DNA of 64,000 bases from Ichthyophis bannanicus. Its lineage: Eukaryota > Chordata > Amphibia > Gymnophiona > Ichthyophiidae. Below the pieces are notes generated by a model. That model was not told the origin of the DNA and ran no database searches. It saw nothing but the letters and a program-made list of their open reading frames with translations. The translations under genes and the position numbers were made by a program. The stretch lies in NCBI GenBank assembly GCA_033557465.1, contig JAWIIG010000038.1:1-64000 (forward strand), given 5' to 3'. Shown one piece after another: positions 1 through 10,687 of this stretch (position 1 is the first letter of the stretch; the number at the start of each line of letters is the position of its first letter).

Positions 1-2556
1 CCTGGCTCCAAAACTAAGGAGTAAAAACCCATCCACAATGCTCACCAGTACTGAGCCTCAGCAACCCGCTAACTCTTGGCACACTTTCTATCTCATTAAG
101 GAGAAGCAGCTCCTAGAAACCATCACAAAAATTAACACCACAACCTCCCAACTAGACCCATGTCCAGTATCCTGGATAAAAGCAGTCAAAACCGAACTAG
201 CAGCGATTATTCTCACCACCGTCTCAGCTCACCCTTGCTGGTCCTCTCCCCTTCTTGCCATCGTGATCTGCTCCGCACTGCCCCCACTCCACGGCTACTT
301 CAGCCCTGTCTCTCTCCAGTCGCTCTGTCTCCCCTCCTTCTCTTCCTGCTGCTAGCTGGGCCGTTCACCGTGCTCCCCGCCTTTTCCTCAGCAGATTAGC
401 CTCTCCACCACCTTTCCTTGCAGGCCCAGCTGCTCCCTTCTGCCACAGCCCGTCTCCTGCACTGCTGTTCCTCCCGGGCTCAAATGCTGCTCACCTCTGA
501 TTGCTCCCACTCCTTCCTCAGCCGCTTCCAGACTCCTCGTGCAGATTCGGGCACCTTCACGGCCACCTTTCTTGTTGCAGGCAATTCTCCGCTCTCCGCG
601 CTCCTCCCAGGCAGCTCCCTCACCACTTCTTTATCCTCCGGGGTACACCTCGGCTCACCGCCGCTTCTCAGCCTTGTACAGGCTCCTCTCGCTCTCGCCC
701 CGACTCCTCTCCTCTTTTACTCTGCGGCCTCTCTGGCTCTGTCATGTTCTTCACTGCCTCCTGGACCACTTGCCTGCTGCTCTACATGCCTGGCCGGCTC
801 GACTCCTTTCTCCGCCGCTACCCCTGGTGCTGGGTAGCGTGCGCTGCTTGTTCCCACCTCCTCTGGGCTTGGGGGGTTACTACCATATTGCCCCCTGCTT
901 TGTCCTCTTCCTCTATGCGTTTTTCCGCTTTATTTTTGCCCTATTTGGCAGGTTATGGTGTCGGAGCTCCTCTAGCTCGCCACCATCTAATCCGCTGATG
1001 TCACCGGAAGTCAGCACTGGTTATTCTAAACATAGTAAATAAATCATTACTTCATGGCATTCTACCTGAACCTCTTAAACATTCTATCATTCGCCCATTA
1101 CTAAAAAACAAGACCCTTAACAGAAACGAGCCATCCTCATATAGAACTATAGCCAGTATCCCCTTCATAGCAAAGATCATTGAAAAAGTAGTCCAATTGC
1201 AACTTCAAGACTATATAGACACTAATGCCCCACTTAACACTCATCAGTACGGTTTCCGTCCTTACCACGGAGTTGTGAACCCTACTCTTGGCCTTATTTG
1301 ACATGCTCATTTGTGGGCTAGATAACCTGAACCAAGCTTTTATCATGGTCTTCCTTGACATCTCATCTGCATTCGACAATGTTGACCATACTATCCTATT
1401 GCATAGATTAGCACACCTAGGTATTTCTGGAACTGTTCTGAAATGGTTTCAGTCCTATATTTCAAACCGTTCTCTATATGTCAAAATTAATCAGGATTCC
1501 TCCTCCATCTTCCCGCAGGAACAAGGAATAGTCCAGGGTTCTACCCTCTCAGCCTTACTGTTTAATTTATATCTACAACCAACATATTCACTAAACATAA
1601 ATTAAACTTTCACATCTACGCAGATGATATAATGGTTTATGCCCTGACTGACATAAAAAACACACAATTTAACATCATCACTGACTGTATATATGAAGCA
1701 GAATCCTGGCTCAACAAGAATAATCTACAAATCAACATAAAAAAAAACAGAGATCCTACTCGCCACAAGAAACCTAAGCTATACTCCTCCCACTACTCTT
1801 AAACTACATAATATCGATCTGCCAATCAAAATTGAAGTAAAATACCTGGGTATCATTATTGATAGAACACTCAACATGACCGCCCAAATCAAATCTACTG
1901 CTAGATCAGTTCTCTACACGTTAAAAAATATTCAACAGCTCAGACCAATCCTAGACCCTCATGATTTTAGAACTATAGTCCAGGCTGTAGTAAATCCTCA
2001 TCTGGATTTTTGTAATAGTATTCTATAAGGTCTCCCAAAAATGTCTAGTCACACACTTCAACTTGCCCAAACTTTTTCTGCCAGGATAATATCCAAGGCT
2101 AGCCTAGCTGAACACATTGCACCTATCTTATACAAACTCCACTGGCTCCCAATAGCTTACAGAATAAGGTATAAGCAAATAATCACAGCTTTCAAACTAC
2201 ACAATGGCATCTCCCCTTCCTACCGCTCCACTCTTTTACAACCCCAAACAGACAACAGACACAGGAGGAAAAACGCACAAAACTTACTGACAATTCCTAC
2301 CTCTATATGGAAAACTAAACAGTTCATGAGCAATAGAGCGTTCAGATTTACAGCCCTCACACTATGGAACGCTCTACCCGATCAGCTTAGAGCAACCAAA
2401 GACCTTCTAACATTCTGTAAAGAATTAAAAACCCTCCTGTTCTCAGAATATTACAATACATCATCCCCCAACAATACTAACAATTTATCTACCTCACAAT
2501 ATGCCACTCAATTAGCATATTCCCTCCCCTTTGAAAGATTTATCTCCTGTAAATAA
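1..2556 (+). pseudogene. degenerate L2 ORF2 (reverse transcriptase) remnant
   Basis: Former ORF2 protein that would perform target-primed reverse transcription. The frame runs from base 2 to the insertion point at 213 and resumes at 1028 in the same register if the 807-bp insert and one TSD copy are skipped. A stop near 1300 and frameshifts between about 1605 and 2040 break the rest. The best preserved blocks are 1288-1605 (RT fingers and palm) and 2041-2556 (C-terminal domain, 171 codons open). No endonuclease domain is visible because the 5' part lies outside the window. It is not expected to be active. Confidence 0.8.
214..1020. mobile_element. 807-bp insertion nested in the L2 LINE, unclassified
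   Basis: The L2 frame is interrupted between 213 and 1028. The flanks are TTATTCT at 207-213 and 1021-1027, a 7-bp TSD, and skipping the insert restores the L2 frame exactly. The insert is pyrimidine-rich on the plus strand and open in several frames by composition only. Read on the minus strand it is purine-rich and CpG-containing, resembles a LINE 5' leader, and ends with an ATGGCAAGAAGG start-like motif at 261-250. It has no poly(A), no clear TIRs and no TG...CA termini. A non-autonomous DNA element is an alternative. Confidence 0.6.
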
Positions 2557-2934
2557 CTAAGAAACACAGTTTCCACTATACCTTTCTATACGAGTATACT
2601 GGGATGTGCATAATTCTGGATTCATCTAGTATGTATATAGCTTGCTTTAACTAGTTCTTTAGTTCCAACTATGTTTTTAAGTTGTTCAATGTTCTATGTA
2701 TCTTCAAGTTATTGTTCGCTGGAAGGAGCGGTATAAAAGAACCATTCAATAAATAAATAAACAGCTGATTCCCACCCAGCACTTTTTAACATCCTAGTTA
2801 TGTAACACATGAGGTTCACTACTTTACCCACGGCCACCAGCTACACTGCTATTTGAATTTTTTGTAAATGAATCACCAATAACAAGGACAGTTCTTAGAC
2901 TGGAAATCACCTTGGAAGATCAGGTGCTGTAGGT

Positions 2935-3065
2935 TTACTGCATAGAAGAAAGGCCTGGCAATCTATTTCCAGTCACACCTTGCCAAGAAAATCCAGGGGA
3001 TAGTCACAACCATCCACAGGGTCACCAGGAGTCAGCATTGACTCAACAGCACACAGCAATAACAA
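2935..3065 (+). mobile_element. tail of a 5S-type SINE
   Basis: The stretch with GAAAGGCCTGGCAATCTA, CTTGCCAAGAAAA and CCAGGGGATAGTCACAACC, then a GACTCAACAGCAC block, matches by eye the unique tail following the 5S-derived SINE head at 45398-45508 (opposite strand there). The 5S head itself is missing here, so this is a 5'-truncated copy. Strand is taken from that comparison. Confidence 0.6.
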
Positions 3066-3077
3066 TCTACCCTTCCA

Positions 3078-3477
3078 GTGGCGGCATGAGGGTTTCTGCT
3101 GCCCTAGGCAGACCCTCCATGCCTCCGCCCCCTCCCAAAAGACTGCACTTCTATCCAGCCTGCCATGATGCCCCCCTGCATTAAATGGCGGTGGCTGAAC
3201 TGCCCTTCAGCACTGTGTCGGGCCTTAAAGTGCCCATGTGCATGCATGCTCACGGCCTGCTGCCCCTGGCCCCCCCTCTGATGCAACTTTCTTGGAGGGT
3301 GGGCAAGAGCAGCAAGCCGGAACTGCGTGCCCATGCGCAAGAGTTTTAAAGTCCACCACAGCGCTGAAGTAGCAGTTCAGCTGCCACTTCCTGGGGGGGT
3401 TGGGGTAGTGATGCCGCCCACCAGGGTCTGCCACCCTAGGCGATTGCCTACTTCACCTAGTGGACAGGCCGGCCCTG
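3078..3477 (-). repeat. GC-rich interspersed repeat, family with GGCCGGCCC end
   Basis: One end reads CTGCTGCCCTAGGCAG and the other CCTAGGCGATTGCCTACTTC...GGCCGGCCCTG. Related ends occur in opposite orientation at 9127-9478 and as fragments at 10840-10893, 11105-11545 and 28645-28775. No protein similarity was recognised. It is probably a non-autonomous DNA transposon. Open frames in it are compositional. Confidence 0.5.
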
Positions 3478-4445
3478 ATGCCTACCCTCTTGGGCAGACA
3501 TCTCTGGAGACAGATCCAAAGCGTACAAGGGAATACATTGCTGGAAAGCAGGCCCCAGCTAAAAGATACTTTCCTGTTGCTGGTCTGTATGAGAAAGGAG
3601 AGTTATAAAAAAATAACGATTATTTATGTTAGTACCTCACCACACTAGAATTCTGTAAAAAAACTATAAATTATTTGATATATTTGTATACATCAAAATT
3701 ACTTGTGAGCAAAAAAAAGATAAGTAATATTTCAGGCCCTTTTACCAATGTGTGCTAGGATTTTGCACTTAACGCACATTTAGGACAAAAACTTACACAT
3801 GTTACACAGTAACTATCAGAGCATGACCAGCATGTTCCTGACAGTTAACACGTGATGCGTACCCTAATGCACAGCGCTGTTACCATGGCTGCACTTACCT
3901 CCACCTATTAAGATGGCATTAGGTGAACCCATACCCAACTTTGACAATTAGCGTGTGATATCCCAGTGTTAACTGCCTACTCATGCCTACGTAAAGAAAC
4001 CGATGGGGATTATGCAGTCTGCGTGGTAGAAGTGCAGGAATGGGTGGCTGCTCCTGGATGTGGGGGGGATAAGAGATGTAGTGTGGTAGACACTTAGGAC
4101 AAGAGAAAGGGGGATGCTAGGCAGCATATACATAGATTGAGAGTATACCTGGGAGTGTGTTGCCCAACCCTCTTCCCAAATGCTCCAGGGGCTGGTGTGG
4201 AATTGGCCTCCTTTGCCCACTGCCAATATGAACTCCCTAACCCTTGCCTCCTCCCCCCTCCAAACTAATCAAGGGGAGAGACAAAGCAAGGATGCTGCTG
4301 GTCTGGGAGGTGGGGAGGAGGGGGAGGGGGAAGGCAGGAAAGAGAAAGAAAAGGAGATGTTGAGTAGACGTCTTGCACCATTTAATTCACCATGGGCTTT
4401 CACTCCAGTCTTTACACCCAGGCTGTTAGGTAAATATACATAAGA
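3478..4445. other. no gene seen
   Basis: Unique or decayed sequence with no coding signal. A purine-rich stretch (GGGAGG/GGGGAGG) lies at about 4300-4360. A stretch at 3735-3960 with GTTA/ACGCAC motifs looks like an old unclassified repeat. Confidence 0.5.
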
Positions 4446-4449
4446 TGGA

Positions 4450-4575
4450 TTTGTATGCACTGCCTCCACTATATGAAAATCTATTTAATGCATATTTATT
4501 ATTAATATCCTTGAAAACTGCTTGATTGGGTGGGTCCCAAGGTCTAGGCTTAGAAGCACTGCCTAGTGTCAGTCC
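4450..4575. mobile_element. half copy of the palindromic hAT-like MITE
   Basis: The TGCACTGCCTCCACT...ATGCATATTTATT...TGGGTCCCAAGGTC series matches the right half of the MITE seen intact at 8382-8572. The left half is missing. CR1 sequence begins shortly downstream at about 4683. Confidence 0.5.
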
Positions 4576-4682
4576 TAGCTAGCACCCTCTCTTGGTCTCT
4601 GCTCTATGCTGGAAGAGAGAGAGAGGCCTTGGGAATAGGAAGAAAGAAACTACATACCCCCAAGGGAGAGGCACACAGGGAC

Positions 4683-5977
4683 TTGGGGATTCAGTGAGCA
4701 ACTACAGACCGGTGAGCCTGACGTCAGTACCAGGAAAAATGGTAGAAACCATCATAAAGAACAAAATTACTCAGCATGTAGATAGTCGTGGACTAATGGG
4801 AGACAGCCAACATGGCTTTAGACAAGGAAGATCTTGTCTTACTAATCTGTTATGTTTTTCTGAAGGTGTGAATAAACAGGTGGACAAAGGTGAGTCAGTT
4901 GATATAGGGTATCTGGACTTTCAGAAAGCCTTTGCCAAGGTCCCTCATCAGAGACTTTTGGCAAAACTAAAGAGTCATGGGATAGGAGGCAGTGTACTAT
5001 TGTGGATCAGGAACTGGTTAAAAGATAGAAAGCAGAGGGTAGAACTAAATGGCCAATTTTCCCAATGGAGAAAGGTGAATAGTGGTGTACCCCAAGAATC
5101 TGTGCTGGGTCCGCTGCTTTTTGACATATTCATAAATGACCTGGAAAGGGGAATAACGAGTGAGGTTATCAAATTTGCAGATGACACAAAACTATTTAAA
5201 GTTGTTAAAACCCAAGAGGATTGTGGAAAATTGCAAGAGGATCTTGATAAATTGGAAGACTGGGCATCAAAATGGCAGATGAAATTTAATGTGGACGAGT
5301 GCAAAGTATTGCACCTAGGGAAGGACAACCCAAACTATGGTTACACAATGTAAGGTTCCACATTAGGAAGCACCACCCAGGAAAAAGATTTAGGCGTCAT
5401 TGTGGATAACATGTTAAAACCATCGGCCCAGTGTGCAGTGGCAGCCAAGAGAGCAAATAGAATGCTAGGTATCATAAGGAAAGGAATGGAAAATAAAACA
5501 AAAGATATTATAATGCCTCTATATCGTTCCATGGTGAGACCGTACCTTGAATATTGTGTGCAATTCTGGTCGCCGTATCTTAAAAAGGATATAGCGTTAT
5601 TAGAAAAGGTTCAGAGAAGAGCCACCAAAATGGTAAAGGGGATGGAAGGATAATCCTATGAAGAAAGGCTAAAAAGGTTAGGGCTCTTTAACCTGGAAAA
5701 GAGACGGCTGAGGGGAGATATGATAGAAGTCTATAAATTAATGAATGGAGTGGAACGGGTAAACGTAGTTCGATTGTTTACGTTATCAGAATATAGAAAG
5801 ACTAGGGGACATGCAATGAAGCTACAGGGTAAACTATTTAAGACTAATAAAAGAAAATATTTTTTCACTCAACGTGTAATCAAACTCTGGAATTTGTTAC
5901 CGGAGGATGTAGTAAAGGCTGTTAGTGTAGCTGGGTTTAAAAAGGTTTGGACAAGTTCCTGGAGGAAAGGTCCATAA
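4683..5977 (+). pseudogene. CR1 reverse transcriptase remnant with two nonsense codons
   Basis: One continuous frame covers RT motifs NYRPVSLTSVPGKMVE, QHGFRQGRSCLTNL, YLDFQKAFAKVPH, SGVPQESVLGPLLFDIFIND and KFADDTKLF (catalytic ADD). The C-terminal EYCVQFWSPYLKKDIALLEKVQRRATKMVKG and TRGHAMKLQ blocks follow. Stops are TAA at 5351-5353 and TAA at 5651-5653. The sister copies have a glutamine codon (CAA) and a tyrosine codon (TAC) at these sites, so both look like point mutations. One adenine appears lost in the A-run near 5940, shifting the final codons. KAFAKVPH replaces the usual KAFDKVPH. Confidence 0.85.
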
Positions 5978-6160
5978 ACCATTATTAAGAAGGGACCCAG
6001 GATATCAATGCTTGACCCAGTACAAGCATTGTGGAACCTGTGTCTCTTGGGGAAACTGCTAGGTACGTATGACCTAGATTGGCCACTGTTGGAAACAGGA
6101 TACTGGGCTTGATGGACCTTGGTCTGACCCAGTATGGCATATCTCATGTTCTTATATAAT
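4683..6160 (+). mobile_element. CR1-clade LINE, 5'-truncated
   Basis: Non-LTR element truncated within the RT domain. Its 3' UTR reads GGAACCTGTG...TGGCCACTGTTGGAAACAGGATACTGGGCTTGATGG and ends in ATCTCATGTTCTTATATAATG, a CR1-type 3' end. The same 3' UTR occurs reversed at 26097-26300 and 60009-60187. Together with the copies at 26095-28690 and 59835-61628 it defines one CR1 family in this locus. Confidence 0.88.
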
Positions 6161-6764
6161 GATGGATGGGAGGAGATTAGCACCTCTGGGACTAGGTCGG
6201 GTTTATCAGCCCAAAATGACCAAGCCAACGGTTATTTTTGGTATTGTGATTTGAATATATCAGCTTTGGCATTGTTGAGCACTGATATTTTTGTATTTTT
6301 CAAAGTACTGGAGAAAATACCTTTCTGTTTCTCTTGATCCAGCGCTGCACTGCATCCGCAGCCTGACTTCTAGAGGTTGCATTGCTCCTTCCTGTTTCTA
6401 ATGTCTGCTGGCTTTCAGGCTGCTATTTAAAAGCACTTACCTGCATAGCAGCTCATTAATTGCCGCTGGCTGGGTCTATCTGGCGATTGTCAGGAAGCAT
6501 TATCTGGATAGTGCCATTGAAATTTGTCAATGACTAGGGCGCAGCATGGGCACTCCTGAAAATGACTCGGATATTGGAGATATTCAGCCCATGATCTGGA
6601 TAGCTTAGGCCAGCAGTAATGCAGTCTGTCCTAAATTATAAATCATCACTGCTATCCGGATAACTTTGGTGCTGACCACATGATATAAAGATTCAGCACT
6701 GGCTGCTCTCCGTCTAGTGATGCTGAATATATATATTTTATTTTAACTGCTGTGGCTGCTCCTT
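6161..6764. other. no gene seen
   Basis: I see no coding signal or recognisable repeat here apart from short degenerate patches. Confidence 0.5.
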
Positions 6765-6885
6765 CACTACTTCTACTACTGAACATTTTTATAGTGCTAC
6801 CAGCTGTACGCAGTGCTGCACAGATATGTAAGAGACAGTCCCTGCTCATCAGAGCTTACAATCTAGTCAAGACAGACAACACAAC
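6765..6885 (-). mobile_element. L2-type LINE 3' end
   Basis: The plus strand shows TACTACTGAACATTTTTATAG, then GCAGTGCTGCACAGA and GAGACAGTCCCTGCTCATC, then CTTACAATCTAGTCAAGACA. This is the reversed 3' UTR of the L2 family also present at 23195-23290, 36455-36560, 38795-38930 (same strand) and 11895-11985, 54583-54719 (plus strand). Confidence 0.75.
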
Positions 6886-8039
6886 TTCAAAAACACACTG
6901 ACCGCGGTGACTGAATATTGATCTGTTTGAATTTGGTGATGGTCTGTCTGTGTTCTTCATATGAGACAAGGTGAGAGATTCTGTTAGCATGTAACTTCTG
7001 AGTAAGGAACCATAACAGTCCAGTTTATTTTGGTTTTCCAGTAGGAGATAGTTTGCTTTTTTAGGCCATTAGAGTAACTTTATGCATACAGTGACAGGAA
7101 TGAACCTCACCCCTACGCTGGCACATGCTGGAGATGATCTCAGTCTCTCCTAAGGCTCGTTTTAGCATTTGCATTGTGCCAAAGAGAGCTTCCTATAGTC
7201 CTTAAGGTGTAATACGTATGGGTAACATATCAAGATGCACTTGGAAATTCATTTTACGAGGCTGGTGGTACCCGATATGATTTGCGCAGTTTCTTTATCT
7301 TTCTGCTCAATTGCATTTATCGAGGCTCTTCTTTTTCACTATGAATAATGCAGAGTAGTCACTTAGGAGCTGGTGTAACATCTGCAATGGTGCTTTTTCA
7401 TATCCTACCATGGTGGGTTGCAGGCGGATGGGACCCTGGGCAGTCACCCCGCCCCTAGGACTGCCTTCTCTCTGAGACACAGCAAATTTTTTTTTTTAAG
7501 AAAAAAAGAACTGATTCATGTTACATTTCTTTTTTAATTTAATTAACTCATAGGTTTCCTTTTTACTCCGACTAACTTATGTAGTGTTTAATGTAGTATA
7601 TAAAGTACATTTGTTGTAATGCACCATGGGTGGGACACTATACAAAAAATGAAATTACCATTACGGAGCCTTTAGGTTTAATAAGTGGTAGTACCCAATC
7701 CTTATTGCCTCGCCTTTACACATTATGGACTGCCTGTCATCCATCCTCTTTTCCCCAAAGATTCAACAAAGGGGCAAGACAAAATGCCTGTCATTTCACA
7801 CATTTTGGCAAAGTGGAACCCCATTTATCCCCTCCTTTCAGCAGGAGGAGTCAGCTAACAGCATGTCTTGACTCCTACCGTCTTGGAAGCCAACAGAACT
7901 GCATGGGGCTGACAGGTCTCATGAGACTACCAGGAACACACAACTCTAATTTCAGAGGGAAGCCGGCATGGGAGGCAGCAGCATATAAAAAGCACCGCTC
8001 GCCCAATTCCTCTTTAGCTAGAGGAGATCCCAAAGGAAG
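6886..8039. other. no gene seen
   Basis: Mostly unique sequence with AT-rich and homopolymer patches, such as the T-run near 7486-7498. Nothing here has the look of a conserved protein. Confidence 0.5.
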
Positions 8040-8295
8040 CAAGGGAAGTAATGATTCTGAGATGCGAGGGGGAAGAAAGAGTGATAGAGGCTGGAGGGAA
8101 GGTGGTAATGTAGGGCAGGGGGAAGAAAGAAGGGAGGAAAGGGGAGGTGGAATTCCAGATGTAAAGAAAAGAGGAGGTGGTGATACCAGGGGCAGGGATA
8201 AGAGGGAAGACAGAGATGCCAGCAAGTGCAGGGGAAGAAGTGGAAGATGGCGATGCCAGGGGGAAGAGAAGGAAAGTGGTGATGCCAGGGTTTGG
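8040..8295. repeat. purine-rich imperfect minisatellite
   Basis: The plus strand is almost all purine, with recurrent GGTGGTGATGCCAGGGG-like and GGAAGAGAAAG units of varying spacing. Both strands are open in several frames because of the bias. I regard these as non-coding. Confidence 0.6.
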
Positions 8296-8381
8296 GAAGG
8301 AAGCTGATGATGCAAAGGAAATGAAAGGTAATAGCATGCTGCAACATAAAGCTGGGAACCACTGTACGGAAGCTTTTAGAC

Positions 8382-8572
8382 CAGTGGCTCTCAACCCATT
8401 CCTGGGGACACACCTTGCCAGCCAGGGTTTCAGGACTGGCTAGAATATGCATGAGAGAGATTTGCATGCACTGTCTCCACTGGATGCAATCCTCTGTCAT
8501 GCATATTCATTGTGGCTATCTTGGAAACCTGACTGACTAGGTGTGTCCCCGGGACTGGGTTGAGACTCCCTG
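8382..8572. mobile_element. hAT-like MITE (CAGTGGTTCTCAACCC type)
   Basis: A 191-bp palindromic element. It begins CAGTGGCTCTCAACCC and ends GGGTTGAGACTCCCTG, which are inverted repeats of each other. It has central ATGCATGAGAGAGATTTGCA and CATGCATATTCATTGTGG blocks. The flanks are TTTTAGAC (8374-8381) and TTTTAGAT (8573-8580), an 8-bp TSD with one mismatch, as expected for hAT transposition. It has no coding capacity. Confidence 0.82.
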
Positions 8573-8879
8573 TTTTAGATTAGTACCGGCTTTTCTGATG
8601 CATTTTGCTACCTGAGCTGCTGCTTTCAAATAGAAGAAGCATGACCACCAATAACCAGACCATGCAGAGGAGCCAAATGATTTTTAAAATGATTGGGGGG
8701 GGGGGGGGGCTAAACTGAAATAAAATAGCCCCCCCTCCCTCCAAACCCAAGACACAGGAAGGAGTTTGCTCAGTAGTGGGAAGGATTAGTTGGGATGCTC
8801 AAGTACCAACTGCACTCACAGAGTTGCTGCCTCTGGACAGAGCCATCAAGCTAACCTGTTCCAGAAGGAAGATTTTTAA

Positions 8880-9060
8880 ACTAGTCCAATATTTTTGACA
8901 GCCCTATCATGGTGCATTGTGGGATCTGCACTATTGATTTCAATGGGTAAAATCAGACTACACATATCTCACTGCTTTCGGATGTAAGTTTAAAAACAGA
9001 ACTGGATGAAAAGCCTCCCTCCTGGAACTGGGTAACTTGGCAACTCTCCAAGACAAAATG
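8880..9060 (+). repeat. interspersed repeat, copy 1
   Basis: The segment with TTTCAATGGGTAAAATCAGACTACA...ACTGCTTTCGGA and then GCCTCCCTCCTGGAACTGGG reappears in the same orientation at 11980-12130. The family was not recognised and the termini are unclear. A G-run of about 17 bases lies just upstream at 8694-8710. Confidence 0.5.
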
Positions 9061-9126
9061 AAGGAGTTTGCTCTATATAGTGTGGGCGCTCAGACACCAA
9101 CAGCACCCAAAGAGCTGTTACATCCA

Positions 9127-9478
9127 GGACCGGCCCATCCACTAGACGGGCTGGGCGGCTGCCTAGGGAGGCAGACCTCTGCAAGTGGCCAGCCATGTGC
9201 TTTGGCACACATGGCCTGCTGCCCCAACCACATTGGGGTGCTAAGCCATGCTGCTGCCCACCGCAGCCGCTAATTCTAGCGGCGGCTCGGCGGCAGCAGC
9301 AGGTCATGTGCTTCGGCACACATGGCCTGCCGCTGCCGCCGAGCCGTCCCTCCGATGCTACCGCCACTGCCACTGTTGGAATCAGTGGCAATGGCAGGGG
9401 GTGGCAGCACAGCTCAGCACCGGAGGGGCAGGGGGAGGCACAGCCGAGGCTTCTGCCTAGGGCGGCAGAAATCCTCAG
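9127..9478 (+). repeat. GC-rich interspersed repeat (GGCCGGCCC family), second copy
   Basis: It starts ACCGGCCCATCCACTAGAC...GGCTGCCTAGGGAGGCAG and ends TTCTGCCTAGGGCGGCAGAA, inverted relative to the copy at 3078-3477. It contains an internal duplicated CATGTGCTTYGGCACACATGG unit at about 9195-9215 and 9305-9326 and GCGGCGGC-rich stretches. No gene is supported. Confidence 0.5.
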
Positions 9479-9749
9479 GCTAGCTGTGGTTACATCTTAT
9501 GAAGTCCAGAAGGAAGCTCTCTTTGGCACGATGCAAGTATTACGGTGGGCCTCAGCAGTAAATTTGAGAGATTGAGTCACACTCTTCATACCCTGGCTTA
9601 GAGGTGAAGTTCATGATTGTCATGGTATGCGCAAAACTAACCCATTTGGAGAAATTGCCCCAGTTGGAACCTATGGACAGAAGTGTGAAAAAAACAAGAC
9701 TGGTTTTGAGTATTCCTTGCTTTGTGGCAATCCAGGTCCTATTTTAGAG

Positions 9750-10133
9750 CAGTGGTTCTGAACCCAGTGGTCCAGAAATACACAGCCAGTCAGGTTTTCA
9801 GGATAACTGGGGTTTCTAGTCCCACAGGTGCTCCTTGTGGTCTTGGGCAAGCCACTTAACCCTCCATAGCCCATGTTCCCTGTAAGTATTAGCGTTATGT
9901 GTCTCATATCCCCTCATGTTAAATGTATCCCCCAATTGTGTTGTGACCACTTTGATTGAAGGATAAGGTGGTATACAAAACTGTCTAAATAAATAACCAC
10001 AATAAATATGCATGAGAGCGATTTGCATGCACTGCCTCCACTGTATGCAAATTTCTCTCATGCATATTCATTGTGGTTATCCTGAAAACCTGACTGGCTG
10101 GATGCATCCCGAGAACTGGGTTGAGAATCCTTG
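9750..10133. mobile_element. hAT-like MITE interrupted by a SINE
   Basis: Starts CAGTGGTTCTGAACCC and ends GGGTTGAGAATCCTTG. The flanks are perfect 8-bp TSDs TTTTAGAG at 9742-9749 and 10134-10141. It is the same family as 8382-8572. The left arm is broken after GGATAAC (9801-9807) by the SINE at 9808-9992, and the MITE resumes with ATAACCACAATAAATATGC. Confidence 0.82.
9808..9992 (+). mobile_element. CORE-type SINE, 5'-truncated, inside the MITE
   Basis: Contains CCACAGGTGCTCCTTGTGG, then CTTGGGCAAGCCACTTAACC (the MIR-like CORE motif) and a tail with GATAAGGTGGTATACAAAA. It matches the second half of the fuller copy at 54724-54996. A short ATAAC duplication flanks it (9803-9807 and 9993-9997). 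The tRNA-like head is absent. Confidence 0.75.
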
Positions 10134-10141
10134 TTTTAGAG

Positions 10142-10687
10142 CAGGGGTGGGCACCTCCGGTCCTGGAGGGCCGCAGACCAGTCAGGTTTTCGGGATATCC
10201 CTAATGAACATGCATGAGATATATATGCATTAGAGATATCCTGCCAACCTGACTGGTTTGTGGCCCTCCAGGGCTGGATTTGGAGACCCCTGCCTTACAC
10301 CTCTGTCATTTAAGATCGTGAGTGGGCAAGGTACAGATGTCCTAGACATCGAAAGGGTATATAGAATGTGTCACATTCCTCCTCGAGTCTCACCACCACC
10401 AAAAAGTTGTCTAATAGACAATTTTTTGGTGGTGGTGAGAAGTGAGGAGGACTGTGACAAATTCTTTCTAACCTTTTTGATGTCTTGGACATCTGCACCT
10501 TGTCCACTCACAATCTTAAATGACAGAGGTGTAAGGCAGGGGTCTCCAGATACAGCCCTGGAGGGCCACAAACCAGTCAGGTTGGCAGGATATCTCTAAT
10601 GCATATATATCTCATGCATATTCATTAGAGATATCCCAAAAACCTGACTGGTCTGCGGCCCTCCAGGACCAGGTTTGCCCACCCCTG
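10142..10687. mobile_element. 546-bp near-perfect foldback hAT-like element
   Basis: The whole segment is one inverted repeat centred at about 10414, with a loop of about 3 bases between TGTCT and AGACA. It begins CAGGGGTGGGCACC and ends the reverse, TTTGCCCACCCCTG. TSDs are TTTTAGAG at 10134-10141 and 10688-10695. Each outer 155 bp (10142-10296, 10533-10687) is itself a palindromic MITE. The inner 236 bp, with CACCACCACC/GGTGGTGGTG arms, is a third inverted segment. No coding role is seen; the matching open frames on both strands follow from the symmetry. Confidence 0.82.

Larger units (their letters stand above)
1..2760 (+). mobile_element. L2-clade LINE, 3' two-thirds, split by an insertion
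   Basis: Non-LTR retrotransposon. The reading frame is already open at the first base, so the element starts outside the window. Translated pieces show, in order, an SQLDPCPVSWIK-type linker, a PLLKN/SYRTIASIPFIAKIIEK reverse-transcriptase (RT) segment, the FLDISSAFDNVDH motif, a YADD catalytic box near 1615-1626, and the C-terminal LHWLPIAYRIRYK...RAFRFTALTLWNALP block at about 2130-2400. The 3' end carries GCGGTATAAAAGAACC followed by a short TAAA-rich tail at 2740-2760, as L2 elements do. An 807-bp foreign segment occupies 214-1020. The order of motifs and the tail make the clade call fairly secure. Confidence 0.85.

Noticed and set aside
418..1042. Three parallel plus-strand open frames of 139-167 codons
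   Set aside because: Pyrimidine-rich composition of the nested 807-bp insert keeps all frames open; the translations are low-complexity Ser/Leu/Pro strings.
7630..8500. Open frames of 126-225 codons on both strands
   Set aside because: They cover the purine-rich minisatellite at 8040-8295 and are explained by its composition.
10258..10599. Matching open frames of 113 and 66 codons on opposite strands
   Set aside because: They mirror each other because the region is a palindrome; no coding evidence.
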